64,000 bases of DNA from an uncultured Lachnospiraceae bacterium (lineage in GTDB: Bacteria > Bacillota > Clostridia > Lachnospirales > Lachnospiraceae), in assembly GCA_947089905.1 (NCBI GenBank), contig CAMUMG010000002.1:355947-419946 (forward strand), read 5' to 3'. A program made the translations under genes and the position numbers. Every line of letters begins with the position of its first letter. Position 1 is the first letter of the stretch. The notes beneath the pieces were generated by a model. That model ran no database searches. It was not told the DNA's origin and was given only the letters and a program-made list of their open reading frames with translations. Shown here in pieces: positions 36,181 to 44,846 of the stretch.

Positions 36181-36555
36181 AAAATGACTTGTGGGATATA
36201 TAAGATCTTATCATAGTTAATATATAATTTCTGGGTTAAACAGTATATTAAAGATAATTTTTATGACTATATTTTCAATATACCAAAAATTATATTGTAA
36301 CAAAAAGATGGTTTTGATTTAGATAATATATATAGAATATTCACATATTGATATTAAAAAGGAACAGATATAATGATAAAGAGGGAAAATATGTATTGCT
36401 CAGAGCTTAAGTATACTGGATATTATGAAATTGCGGTGGAAGGTCGAAGGCGTAAGCCGTTACTACGACTGGGTAATTGACAAAACCTATTTCCCTTTTA
36501 AATCTTTTTGCAGTATAATGAAATCAGCAAACAAATTTATGGAGGATAAATTACA
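36181..36555. other. Gap after hsdR with a short open stretch
   Basis: Very AT-rich to about 36370. Then a 35-codon stretch (MIKRENMYCSELKYTG...) overlaps another open frame, LRWKVEGVSRYYDWVIDKTY, which looks like a coding fragment that I cannot name. Nothing intact. Confidence 0.35.
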
Positions 36556-37005
36556 ATGAATGTAAATGATGTCAAGTCCAAGGAAATACGTATTCATGAC
36601 GGCATTTCTCCCATCTATGTTCCAGATGAAGAAGATGAGGATAAGGCATTTCAAATGCTTTGGGATTATCTTGTTCCACCATCTGGAAAAGCTCAGACAG
36701 CACAAGGGGAAATTATTAGGATTGCCGGTAGAGTACAACATGAGTTTTTAGGCAACGGTTGTGTCAACTGGGACAAAGATTTTCAAAAGATGTTAGATGC
36801 CTTTTTGAAATATCTTCAGTTGGGAAACGGATTTAATGAAGAAGATTTGATAATTGCACAAACCTTAGTGGAACTTCTAAAAGAAAATGGAGAGAAGTGT
36901 TTCATAGACGATCGATTGACATCAACTTTATGTAGTTGTGCTATGGCTTGGGTTAAGCAGAATTTGGAAGTCATAGTTCCTTTAGAAGCAAAATATAACA
37001 GATAA
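36556..37005 (+). CDS. Uncharacterised protein in the defence island
   Basis: I do not recognise this 149-residue acidic protein (MNVNDVKSKEIRIHDGISPI...). There is no signal peptide or membrane segment. GKAQTAQGEIIRIAGRVQHEFLGNGCVNWD in the middle is followed by helical segments with several Cys. GGAGG precedes the ATG. The size and composition suit an immunity-type protein, but no toxin is adjacent. Confidence 0.7.
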   Translation: MNVNDVKSKEIRIHDGISPIYVPDEEDEDKAFQMLWDYLVPPSGKAQTAQGEIIRIAGRVQHEFLGNGCVNWDKDFQKMLDAFLKYLQLGNGFNEEDLIIAQTLVELLKENGEKCFIDDRLTSTLCSCAMAWVKQNLEVIVPLEAKYNR

Positions 37006-37305
37006 ACTCATCTTCCCGTTTGTCGGGGTTGAAAATTCCACTGCTAAAGCAGGGATTTATTTCTGAAAACTAAGTCCTGTTTATTTGAAAGGGGAAAAGG
37101 CGTATAAATTTAAAATTTGGAAATGCCAAAAACGGGCGCAAAAACAGAACCCCTTTTCTTGATTTTCTGTCTTGGTGTACCGTTTTTAGCTGACGTCTTT
37201 CTTGCTTCCTACCACACCGGATATCCTCTGTTATTATCGCTTATTTAGTATTGTGGCTGGGGGATATGTTCCCCCAAGATACACTATGCCAGTCTGAATA
37301 ATACC
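37006..37305. other. Gene-free stretch with element debris
   Basis: No intact gene. Open pieces such as KFGNAKNGRKNRTPFLDFLS around 37110-37180 look like remains of integrative-element coding sequence. The end of the minus-strand unknown gene follows. Confidence 0.35.
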
Positions 37306-37947
37306 TCATTGTTCTGTAGAAAAAGCCTTCTGGATATTCTTCTGCCAATATGCGCTGTCAAAGTAATTCCCGCTTTTAGGCAGATTCTTGAACATATTCA
37401 TAATCATGTCATAAGTCATGGATGACGTGTCAATCTCCAGTTCCTTCCCGTCCTTTGACTTGATTACAGTGCCATTATCACCCACATAAGCAACCGTATT
37501 ATCATCAAGGTGTTGTATCATTCCTGTCATTTCCGCAAATTTCTTCACCGGAAATTCTCCTGTTTCCTTGCACATCTTCCAAAATTTTTCGGCATCTTCC
37601 TCCGTCATATATGGCTGTTTGCCGTCTATTACATACCATGAGATACCTGTTGTCGAATCTGTATATTTTGGTGATGTCAACGCCCATTCGTCCAATGTCT
37701 TGCCTTTGTACCATGTGGTCAGACCACTGTCATTTGACACTGTGTTTTCTTCCTGCCTCGTTAACGGATTTGTTGATTTAAGTGCTTCGTATATATCCTG
37801 TACATTGGCATTCTGCTTTGTGTTTTCGGGAACGGATTCCTCTGCCGCCTGTTTTTGCGGGTAGAACTGTCCGACTTTGCTCCTGTTATACTTATTCGTT
37901 GATATATTGTTCTGATAATAATTCTGTTCTATTCCGTTTATGCTCAT
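37306..37947 (-). CDS. Uncharacterised protein with disordered N-terminus
   Basis: A 213-residue protein I cannot assign. Residues 1-70 are rich in Asn, Gln and Tyr (NGIEQNYYQNNISTNKYNRS) and probably disordered; the rest has an aromatic, acidic globular composition (GISWYVIDGKQPYMTEEDAEKFW). No signal peptide or membrane segment. AGGAGG precedes the ATG. Its GC content is higher than its neighbours', which hints at transfer. Confidence 0.7.
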   Translation of the reverse strand: MSINGIEQNYYQNNISTNKYNRSKVGQFYPQKQAAEESVPENTKQNANVQDIYEALKSTNPLTRQEENTVSNDSGLTTWYKGKTLDEWALTSPKYTDSTTGISWYVIDGKQPYMTEEDAEKFWKMCKETGEFPVKKFAEMTGMIQHLDDNTVAYVGDNGTVIKSKDGKELEIDTSSMTYDMIMNMFKNLPKSGNYFDSAYWQKNIQKAFSTEQ

Positions 37948-38730
37948 TTCTAAATATCCTCCTATTTGGTGTCAATTAGTTTTAGTTCTGTGGCTCATCT
38001 GGCAATCAGAGTCACTCCTGCTCCCTTGTAATAAGTCCAAGCAGTTCATCATTATCACAAAATACATTTCAGCTAACTTCCTCTGTCAAATTCCATATCG
38101 CCTACACCTCCTCGCCATACTATTAGTCTATCCATAGAAAATAACACTCTCCTTAGCCCGATATTCAGCCCTATTTTATTTATCGGAACAATTACTGGTA
38201 AAATGAACTGCCTGACATACTACGAAATCATACTGAAAAACTCTATGGATTTTTCCAAAATTGAAGTAAATGGAAAATTATTAGATGTTTTAAATTTCAA
38301 TCTGATGATACCTATTTTATTGCAGTCTATCCGTAAAAAGTAATTCGTATAGGTATATACGTCAATGCTGTTGTGGTAGATATTGTATGTTGCATAAATA
38401 ATATTCATCTTTTATCTGTCCTCTTTTGATTGATTTTTGAAAGCATTTCAATCCATTCACAATTCCCATATATTTTGTGTTATAATGTTTTATGTGATTT
38501 GGTTTCCCTCATTTTTTTCCTTATCAGGGTTCGTAATGCCTTGTGACAAGATATAACACAAGGGAAACTTTAAGGGAAAGTTCACCTAAAATAAACTTAG
38601 TGTTTTCAAGGGTTGGCGAAGAGTTTAATAATAAAATATAACAACGAATGTTTTCCTTAAAAATCATCAAACCACAATCAGGAATTATGAAAGAATTGCT
38701 TGAGATTGTTTGTGTAAGATAGGAGAAAAA
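37948..38730. other. Long gap without a convincing gene
   Basis: About 780 bases. There are short open frames on both strands, but none has a ribosome site or recognisable product. The 38100-38500 part is AT-rich. I see no tRNA, CRISPR or clear att site. Confidence 0.4.
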
Positions 38731-39135
38731 ATGATACAAAAGCGTTATACAGATACTACAAAATTGATTACGAATATTGATAATTTAAGATTGACAGATG
38801 CAGGAGAAGTTTTGATATATTGTGGAGATAAATGGTATAGTGAAGTCACCATCAATTTAGAAGGGAAAAAAGAAAAATTTGAAGAATTAAAACCAATGAT
38901 TGTTTATATAGCTAAAAGTCTTTGGAAAATAGATTTGATTACACAAAAATATAATACCTTACATGAAGATGGTAAATTTACTTACAATTATGAAGTGGCG
39001 TATATATGTTTCAACACTTTAGATGAAATTTGTGTGAGATATTATGGCATACAAATGAATACGGAATTTGATGTAGTTTTTCAGTGTGTCAATGATGAGT
39101 TCTTGCTTAAAAGTTTTGGAATGAGGACAAACTAA
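38731..39135 (+). CDS. Uncharacterised protein, immunity-like
   Basis: A 134-residue acidic protein (MIQKRYTDTTKLITNIDNLR...) that I cannot name. It alternates strands and helices and has no signal peptide or membrane segment. AGGAG lies seven bases before the ATG. It is an isolated small gene among element debris, like known orphan immunity genes; that is an inference from context only. Confidence 0.68.
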   Translation: MIQKRYTDTTKLITNIDNLRLTDAGEVLIYCGDKWYSEVTINLEGKKEKFEELKPMIVYIAKSLWKIDLITQKYNTLHEDGKFTYNYEVAYICFNTLDEICVRYYGIQMNTEFDVVFQCVNDEFLLKSFGMRTN

Positions 39136-39246
39136 AACAGGACGGTGGGGTGTTTTTCTTTGTGTGGAAATATACAAGACTTGTACTATTATAATATTTG
39201 AAATTTTATGTGGATTAAAAAATGGAGAAATAGCAGGAGGTATTTA

Positions 39247-39306
39247 ATGAGTAAAAAACTTTTTAGATATATTGGTTTTGAAGATTTTATAAATCTTACC
39301 ATGTAG
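39247..39306 (+). pseudogene. Truncated N-terminus of a lost gene
   Basis: A strong AGGAGG site is followed by ATG and 19 codons (MSKKLFRYIGFEDFINLTM) before a stop. It resembles the start of a DUF2971-type gene whose body has been deleted. A terminator follows within 20 bases. Confidence 0.4.
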
Positions 39307-39323
39307 ACTTTGAAAAAGATAAT

Positions 39324-39364
39324 GCAACAGCTTCCTAATGTGAAAAGGGCTGTTGCTATTTTTT
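39324..39364 (+). terminator. Intrinsic terminator
   Basis: GCAACAGC pairs with GCTGTTGC across a 17-base loop, followed by TATTTTTTG. Confidence 0.7.
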
Positions 39365-39369
39365 GAGCG

Positions 39370-39600
39370 AAACCGAACCAATGACTAAAAGACAAGCATG
39401 ATGGAAATGTGCATAACAGGATATTTTGTCACAGATAACTTCATAAGACAGCCAGTTATACACATTACCACAATGCCGACTACTACAAAATCTTGCCCAT
39501 GCCTTTTTCTCTTATAAAGGTATTTAAAAATATTTTGAAATAGTTATTGACTTTTAAAGCTGATGTTCCTATAATTCTATTTAAAGAAATTTTGAAATAG
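39370..39600. other. Integrative-element debris with a repeated 39-mer
   Basis: Bases 39445-39483 match 59730-59768 at 38 of 39 positions (AAGACAGCCAGTTATACACA...). At 59.7 kb the sequence reads in frame as SYTHSHNADYDGIPLIPVF, a conjugative-element protein piece, so this is a second, more decayed copy. Bases 39530-39600 are the leader of the sdpR gene. Confidence 0.55.
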
Positions 39601-39614
39601 GAGGGCAAGAATGA

Positions 39615-39881
39615 TTGGCAGTAAGTGAAGTATTAGTAGCTTTGGCAGATGAAACCCGTAGAAGGATTTTACAAAAATTAAAGGAGGGTAGAATAAATTC
39701 TGGTGATTTAGCAAATGCACTGAACATGACACCACAGGCATTATCTTATCATTTGTCAAAGCTAAAAAAGGCAGACTTAATTTATGAAACAAAATATAAA
39801 AATTTTATTTATTATGAGCTGAACTTATCTATTCTGGACGAAGCAGTCATGTGGATAAACAGTTTACGAGGAGGTCAATAA
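39615..39881 (+). CDS. sdpR: SdpR-type ArsR-family repressor
   Basis: An 88-residue winged-helix repressor (VSEVLVALADETRRRILQKL, then MTPQALSYHLSKLKKADLI as recognition helix and wing). It lacks the ArsR metal-binding Cys motif, as expected for the autorepressor SdpR. The start is TTG with GGAGGG ahead. Its stop overlaps the sdpI start (TAATG). By analogy with Bacillus it would be held off DNA by SdpI when the toxin is bound. Confidence 0.85.
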   Translation: MAVSEVLVALADETRRRILQKLKEGRINSGDLANALNMTPQALSYHLSKLKKADLIYETKYKNFIYYELNLSILDEAVMWINSLRGGQ

Positions 39882-40537
39882 TGAAAGTAAAAAAAATAGT
39901 GTTTTATGGGCTTATGTTTCTACCACTGATAAGTACTTTAAGTGCATTACAGTTTTTGCCAAAACAAATCCCTGCCCATTATGGTTTAAACAATCAGATA
40001 ACACGTTGGGGCAGTAAATACGAGACTCTTATTGTTCCCATTGTTACAGCCGTGATGGGTTACTTTTTTCTAGGAATAGCAAAAATTGCTGCAAAACATG
40101 AAGAAAATGGAAACAATAATGAGAATGTATGTATTGTTACGGGCATTGTTACACTTATTATTTTTAATACTATGACAGGGTACGTTTTATACGCTAGTTT
40201 TAATAAGATTGAAAACCTATCATCCAGTAAATTTGATGTTAATCAATTATTGTTTGGAATTTTAGGTATTGCTATGATTATCATAGGGAATATAATGCCA
40301 AAGTTAAGAATGAATGCGGTCACTGGACTAAAAACTAAGTGGAGCATGAAGAATGAAACGACATGGAAAAAAAGCCAGCGTTTTGGTGGAATCTCCCACA
40401 TTATTGGAGGTATTGTTATAGTGGTGATATGTTTCTTTATTCAAGGTATTTACTGCTTTCTATCAGCGTTAGGAGTAATTGCTATTCTTTTAGTAATTGA
40501 CGTTTTTTATACTTATAAGATAGCTCAAATTTGTTAA
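39881..40537 (+). CDS. sdpI: SdpI-family membrane immunity protein
   Basis: A 218-residue membrane protein with about six hydrophobic segments. The N-terminal DUF1648-type segment (LPKQIPAHYGLNNQITRWGSK) and the SdpI-type C-terminal half with GLKTKWSMKNETTWKKSQRFGG are typical. In Bacillus SdpI confers immunity to the SdpC cannibalism toxin and sequesters SdpR. No sdpABC toxin genes are in the window, so this is an orphan immunity pair. Confidence 0.87.
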   Translation: MKVKKIVFYGLMFLPLISTLSALQFLPKQIPAHYGLNNQITRWGSKYETLIVPIVTAVMGYFFLGIAKIAAKHEENGNNNENVCIVTGIVTLIIFNTMTGYVLYASFNKIENLSSSKFDVNQLLFGILGIAMIIIGNIMPKLRMNAVTGLKTKWSMKNETTWKKSQRFGGISHIIGGIVIVVICFFIQGIYCFLSALGVIAILLVIDVFYTYKIAQIC

Positions 40538-40847
40538 GCAATAGGGCAATTATGTTGAAGTAATTAGGGGGCGGTAGCTCAAAATGATGTTACAACTTGA
40601 TTGTATGACAAGAAATCAACAATCCGCAACCGGACAGAGGAAATCATCCCTGTGCTCCAATACTGCCCGAATCATGGCAACGGTAATTTCCTGCTGATAG
40701 GTGTTGATATTGGCTTAAGGTTTTGAAGTATGCAGTTCTGCATTGGAATGCTTCTTTAGCAAATCTTACTGCATATAATTGCGATAAATCGCAAAAATTT
40801 TCATTAGGAGTTGTAAAATCAGTTCGAATGGAATATAATTATAGAAA
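40538..40847. other. Gap with a coding fragment
   Basis: No intact gene. The frame EEIIPVLQYCPNHGNGNFLL (around 40630-40700) looks like part of an element protein cut at both ends. A terminator follows at 40848. Confidence 0.35.
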
Positions 40848-40889
40848 GAGCTGTTACATTAAAAAATCCAATTTTTAATACAACAGCTC
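40848..40889. terminator. Bidirectional terminator
   Basis: GAGCTGTT pairs with AACAGCTC, with inner ATTAAAAA/TTTTTAAT, followed by CTTTTATTTTG. It ends the MATE operon on the minus strand. Confidence 0.7.
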
Positions 40890-40916
40890 CTTTTATTTTG
40901 ATTAATGAAAATATTT

Positions 40917-42248
40917 CTACATATAATGATATTTCTTTCTTTTTGCAAAAAGAAAGATAAGCGATATGAGAAAAGCGAATACTTCTGCAACAGTAATTGC
41001 CCACCAGATACCATCGAGATCTAAAATCATCGGTAAAATTAAGACAGAAAGCATCTGAAAGACAAGAGTACGCAAAAAAGAAATAATTGCAGAAACACCA
41101 CCATTATTTAGTGCTGTAAAGAAGGAAGAAGTAAAAATGTTCATACCTGCTAAAATAAATGCGAATGCAAATATTTTAAATGCGTGTGTTGTCATCTCAA
41201 AAAGTTCTGCATCATATCCAACGAAAATTTTAGATAAAGGGGAAGCTAGAATTCTGGCAAGTATCATCATAATAATTCCACCTGCTCCCATCAAAACAAT
41301 ACTTTTACGCAACAAATTTTTTAATTCGCTATAATTTTGTGCACCATAATGATATCCTATGATGGGAGCGGTTCCAATAGTATATCCGATAAAAATTGCT
41401 ATAAAAATAAATTGAATATACATCAAAACACCATAGGCAGCAACCCCGTTTTCACCTGCAAATTTTAGAAGCTGAAAGTTATAGAGCATACTGACAAGTG
41501 AACCAGATATATTTGTCATAAGTTCTGACGAGCCATTTGCACAAGCTTTTAATAGTATGTTTCCTTCAAATTTTGTCCTTTTTAGTTGTAAAAGACTATT
41601 GTTAGGACGTAGAAAATAAATAAGTGGAAAAATACCACCTATACACTGACTGATACCTGTTGCAAGTGCAGCACCTGCAACTCCCCACTTGAAAATGGCA
41701 ATAAATAAAGCATCTAATGTCATATTTGCAATACCTGCTGCCACAGTAGTAAAAAGTCCAAGTTTAGGCTTTTCAGCAGTTGCCAGAAAGGTTTGAAATA
41801 CATTTTGTAACATAAAAGTGGTATTAAATAGAAATACCAATCTGCTATAGATAACACAATCTTCTATCATCGCGGGTGTTGCTCCAAGTAAATAGGAGAT
41901 AGGACGTATAAAAATAATTCCAATAATAGAAAGAACAATACCACAGATTATAGTGAGGTTTATCATCATAGTAAAATAACGGTTTGCCTTATCTTTTTTA
42001 CCTTCTCCAATCGTTTTAGCAACTAAAGCACTGCCGCCTGCACCAATCATAAATCCAACGCCGCCCAGTATCATAATAAAAGGCATAACCAGATTAATGG
42101 CGGCGAATGGTACTTTGCCAACATAGTTTGATACAAATAATCCATCAACTACGCCATAAATTGAGGTAAATACCATCATAATAATCGGTGATAGACAAAA
42201 ATGTAATAATTTTTTATAAGTAAAGTGATCGGATAATTTTATAGTCAT
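40917..42248 (-). CDS. MATE family multidrug efflux transporter
   Basis: A 443-residue membrane antiporter with about 12 segments and the MATE pattern (GVVDGLFVSNYVG in TM1-2 region, GGSALVAKTIGEGKKDKANR in the first loop, and the corresponding repeat with IGYHYGAQN in the second half). It exports drugs or organic cations using an ion gradient. It lies 12 bases after a MarR regulator and shares its promoter, so it is probably induced by the MarR ligand. Confidence 0.93.
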   Translation of the reverse strand: MTIKLSDHFTYKKLLHFCLSPIIMMVFTSIYGVVDGLFVSNYVGKVPFAAINLVMPFIMILGGVGFMIGAGGSALVAKTIGEGKKDKANRYFTMMINLTIICGIVLSIIGIIFIRPISYLLGATPAMIEDCVIYSRLVFLFNTTFMLQNVFQTFLATAEKPKLGLFTTVAAGIANMTLDALFIAIFKWGVAGAALATGISQCIGGIFPLIYFLRPNNSLLQLKRTKFEGNILLKACANGSSELMTNISGSLVSMLYNFQLLKFAGENGVAAYGVLMYIQFIFIAIFIGYTIGTAPIIGYHYGAQNYSELKNLLRKSIVLMGAGGIIMMILARILASPLSKIFVGYDAELFEMTTHAFKIFAFAFILAGMNIFTSSFFTALNNGGVSAIISFLRTLVFQMLSVLILPMILDLDGIWWAITVAEVFAFLISLIFLFAKRKKYHYM

Positions 42249-42260
42249 ATGAAATGTCTC

Positions 42261-42713
42261 CTAATCTTCATTTAATTCTGGTATATGATTTTTAAAAAGG
42301 TCTGTATATTTACGAAATAATCCAATAAACGTTTTTTGTTCCTCTTCTGTTAACTCTGAAAGGGCTTTTTGTTCAACAATAATAACTTTATCAACTGTTT
42401 TCTCTGCAAGTTGTTTACCTTTTAAAGTTAAAACTACCTGTTTACTACGACGATCGCTCATTTCTTTCAATTCGATATAGCCATCATTTTGAAGTTTTTT
42501 TAAAGCAGAATTAATTGTTTGTTTTGGTTGATAGATAGCTGAACAAATTTCGCTTTGTGTTAGTACTTTACTATCTTCCCGTAGAGTATATAGTATCCAA
42601 AAGGTACAATCAGGCAGATCAAGTGTTTTGGCAATTTTGCGATAGAGTTCATCTGTTTCTTTAATAATGCTGTTATACTCAAAAAGTCTTTTTTTAATAT
42701 TTTCTTTTAGCAC
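42261..42713 (-). CDS. MarR-family regulator of the MATE pump
   Basis: A 150-residue winged-helix repressor. SEICSAIYQPKQTINSALKK is the recognition helix region, followed by the wing MSDRRSKQVVLTLKGKQL. I choose the GTG at 42713, nine bases after AGGAGG; an in-frame TTG upstream overlaps that site. Two palindromes in the promoter are the likely binding sites, implying autorepression with the MATE gene. Confidence 0.92.
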   Translation of the reverse strand: MLKENIKKRLFEYNSIIKETDELYRKIAKTLDLPDCTFWILYTLREDSKVLTQSEICSAIYQPKQTINSALKKLQNDGYIELKEMSDRRSKQVVLTLKGKQLAEKTVDKVIIVEQKALSELTEEEQKTFIGLFRKYTDLFKNHIPELNED

Positions 42714-42738
42714 GATAAAATACCTCCTGTCCAAATTA

Positions 42739-42786
42739 TCCGAAATCGGACTATTATACTATAATCCGAAATCGGACTTTTGTCAA
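42739..42786 (-). promoter_or_regulatory. MarR-MATE promoter with two palindromic operators
   Basis: The minus strand has TTGACA (42786-42781), 17 bases, TATAGT (42763-42758). Identical palindromes TCCGATTTCGGA lie in the spacer (42776-42765) and just after the -10 (42750-42739), 26 bases apart. Occupation of either would block RNA polymerase. Confidence 0.8.
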
Positions 42787-42852
42787 TACTATTTTATAAA
42801 ACTAATTTCAAGAACGTCTCCTACAGATTGCAGGAATATAATTTACAGCCTT

Positions 42853-42903
42853 AAAAAGCAGATATCCAAAAATCTTCCTAATTGTTTTTGGTATCTGCTT
42901 TTA
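42853..42903 (-). terminator. Terminator of the ABC-2 exporter operon
   Basis: AAAGCAGATATCCAAAAA pairs with TTTTTGGTATCTGCTTT with one bulge; T-rich on the minus strand. The arm sequence is nearly the same as that of the terminator at 55490-55536. Confidence 0.75.
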
Positions 42904-42919
42904 AATTTTTAATATAAAG

Positions 42920-43567
42920 TTATTGAAATTTCTTTTTAAACTTCTTTACTATAAGGGATAGAAAAATGAATAATATACCAGTTATGAGAAGCCATATTTT
43001 GGGTTCAAAATCAGGAGTACACATAGAAAATAAATAGTAATTACCAAGCTTACTGCCTACACCGTAATTGAACATATAATAAACTAAGGGTATCATATAT
43101 GCGACTACAGTATTTTCAGTCAGTGCAGCACTTATCATACCAAGTGAACCAAGAAATACTGCATTTCCTACTGTTCCAATAAATAGTAAAAACGTTACAT
43201 CACATTTTTGCATACTCATATAGACAACAAATAAACCAATAAAGAAGATGGAAAGAAACACTGCATAGATAGTTCTTATCAAATAGACTAAGTTTGTACT
43301 TACATATTTAGAAGATACTAAATCGCCTATTTCATTATTTTGTTCTGGTTGAAATATTGGTGTAAGTAACACGATTCCAATAAAAGAAATAAACATCTCT
43401 AATGGAACTGCCGACTCAGTTCTATTTAAATTGGCAATTCCGAAAATAATAGGTGTAATAATAATAATACAAATAGATACTACAATAGATAAAGCTGCAT
43501 TATGTTTAAGATTGACTTTTGCGATTTGTAATACTGGTAAATACTTCTCTGATTTTATTGTTTCCAT
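42920..43567 (-). CDS. ABC-2 type permease, second subunit
   Basis: A 215-residue membrane protein with six hydrophobic segments (AALSIVVSICIIIITPIIFGI, MFISFIGIVLLTPIF and so on) and no ATPase motif. It is the last gene of a leftward operon after ABC ATPase and larger permease genes. Its start overlaps the preceding gene by 62 bases, more than is usual, suggesting translational coupling. The exported substrate is unknown. Confidence 0.8.
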   Translation of the reverse strand: METIKSEKYLPVLQIAKVNLKHNAALSIVVSICIIIITPIIFGIANLNRTESAVPLEMFISFIGIVLLTPIFQPEQNNEIGDLVSSKYVSTNLVYLIRTIYAVFLSIFFIGLFVVYMSMQKCDVTFLLFIGTVGNAVFLGSLGMISAALTENTVVAYMIPLVYYMFNYGVGSKLGNYYLFSMCTPDFEPKIWLLITGILFIFLSLIVKKFKKKFQ

Positions 43568-44846
43568 TTAGTTTACCCTTTCTTTTTGCCTCATAAATAA
43601 GAATTGTTACAATAACGAGTAATATTGATAAACCTACAAAAAGCAGACGATTGACAAGCAGATTTGAAAAGTTATCTATAAAATCCTGTATTCTAAAATA
43701 AGAATGTATATCTGCATTATGTCTTGGAACTAAACGGAACAAGGAATAAGATGCGGTTACAGATTTCATTCCCATATTGATATCTAAAAACCACCATAGT
43801 CCATTTACTGCAACAGCTATTGGTGTGTTTGTAAGCTCTGTTAGACACATACCAATAGCTATTACAATCATTGCCGATGGCATAATCCAACCAAAATCAT
43901 ATTTTAGTGGCATTAAATAATCTAATTTCATTTCCTTATACATGCTCCATACAGTTATATTAGAGAGATAAGAAAGAATAATAACAGGCAACATAACAGC
44001 AGTTATAGTTGCAAAAAAACGCACAAAAATAATCTTTATACCAGATATCTTTTTTGTATAGATAAGTTCTGATATTTTGGATCGTTTATCTTTGATACTC
44101 ATAGTCACTGCAAGAAAAACAGGAAGTATAGAAAGAGCCATAGCGACTGTATAATCACTGAAAAGTCGTGCATATCCTCCTGTCATTTTATCATGACTTT
44201 TTATAAGTTCATACCTTTGAACTGCTTCTTCATAAGTAAGAGAAACGACTCCATAACTAATTAAAGACTCTGGCGCATAGGCTGAACCACCTCCTAAAAT
44301 ATCGTCAACCTTTTGCATAAGATTTTTAAACTCAGAATAAGATATATCATCTCTAACAGTTAAATTTATTTGTTGGTCTTGCTCATTTTTTTCCTCCGAA
44401 TTGTTCTGTGTTGATATAATAAAACCACCTTTACCGTCTGGTTGAATATCTGCATTTCCCTTTATATCAAGCGTCATATCTTCATTATTATGAGAAGAGT
44501 TTGTATATATTTTATCTACATCTACACCTGTAATAGTAGATATCATTTTAGCAATCTCCATCTGTTCATTATCATTAAGTTTCACATTTTTTATAAATCC
44601 GATAGGATATGTCTTATAATTATTTTCTTGAAATTCAGCATAAAGTGACTGTAATGCAGCAGGCATAATAATTTCAGGTATTTCTTCATTTTTTGTTCCA
44701 TAATTTCCATTGGGTTCAGGTTTCGTTATTTTTGAGTTACTAAAATCTAATACGTCTTGTGACCTTAATACGAAAACAAGCATAACTACAAAAAGAAAAT
44801 AAGGAACTCCGAAAATAATCTTTTTTAATTCCTTCCAAAATAACAT
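43506..44846 (-). CDS. ABC transporter permease with large extracytoplasmic domain
   Basis: A 446-residue membrane protein. One N-terminal segment (GVPYFLFVVMLVFVL) is followed by roughly 200 mostly polar residues (about 30-225) that should lie outside the membrane, then five or six segments. It overlaps the ATPase gene by 22 bases. With the adjacent two-component system the set resembles peptide-sensing exporters, though the ABC-2 rather than BceB fold means bacitracin-type function should not be assumed. Confidence 0.8.
   Translation of the reverse strand: MLFWKELKKIIFGVPYFLFVVMLVFVLRSQDVLDFSNSKITKPEPNGNYGTKNEEIPEIIMPAALQSLYAEFQENNYKTYPIGFIKNVKLNDNEQMEIAKMISTITGVDVDKIYTNSSHNNEDMTLDIKGNADIQPDGKGGFIISTQNNSEEKNEQDQQINLTVRDDISYSEFKNLMQKVDDILGGGSAYAPESLISYGVVSLTYEEAVQRYELIKSHDKMTGGYARLFSDYTVAMALSILPVFLAVTMSIKDKRSKISELIYTKKISGIKIIFVRFFATITAVMLPVIILSYLSNITVWSMYKEMKLDYLMPLKYDFGWIMPSAMIVIAIGMCLTELTNTPIAVAVNGLWWFLDINMGMKSVTASYSLFRLVPRHNADIHSYFRIQDFIDNFSNLLVNRLLFVGLSILLVIVTILIYEAKRKGKLNGNNKIREVFTSITNRKSQS

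Noticed and set aside
38524..38739. Minus-strand 71-residue protein
   Set aside because: No ribosome site, overlaps the start region of the unknown gene at 38731, and no recognisable motif.
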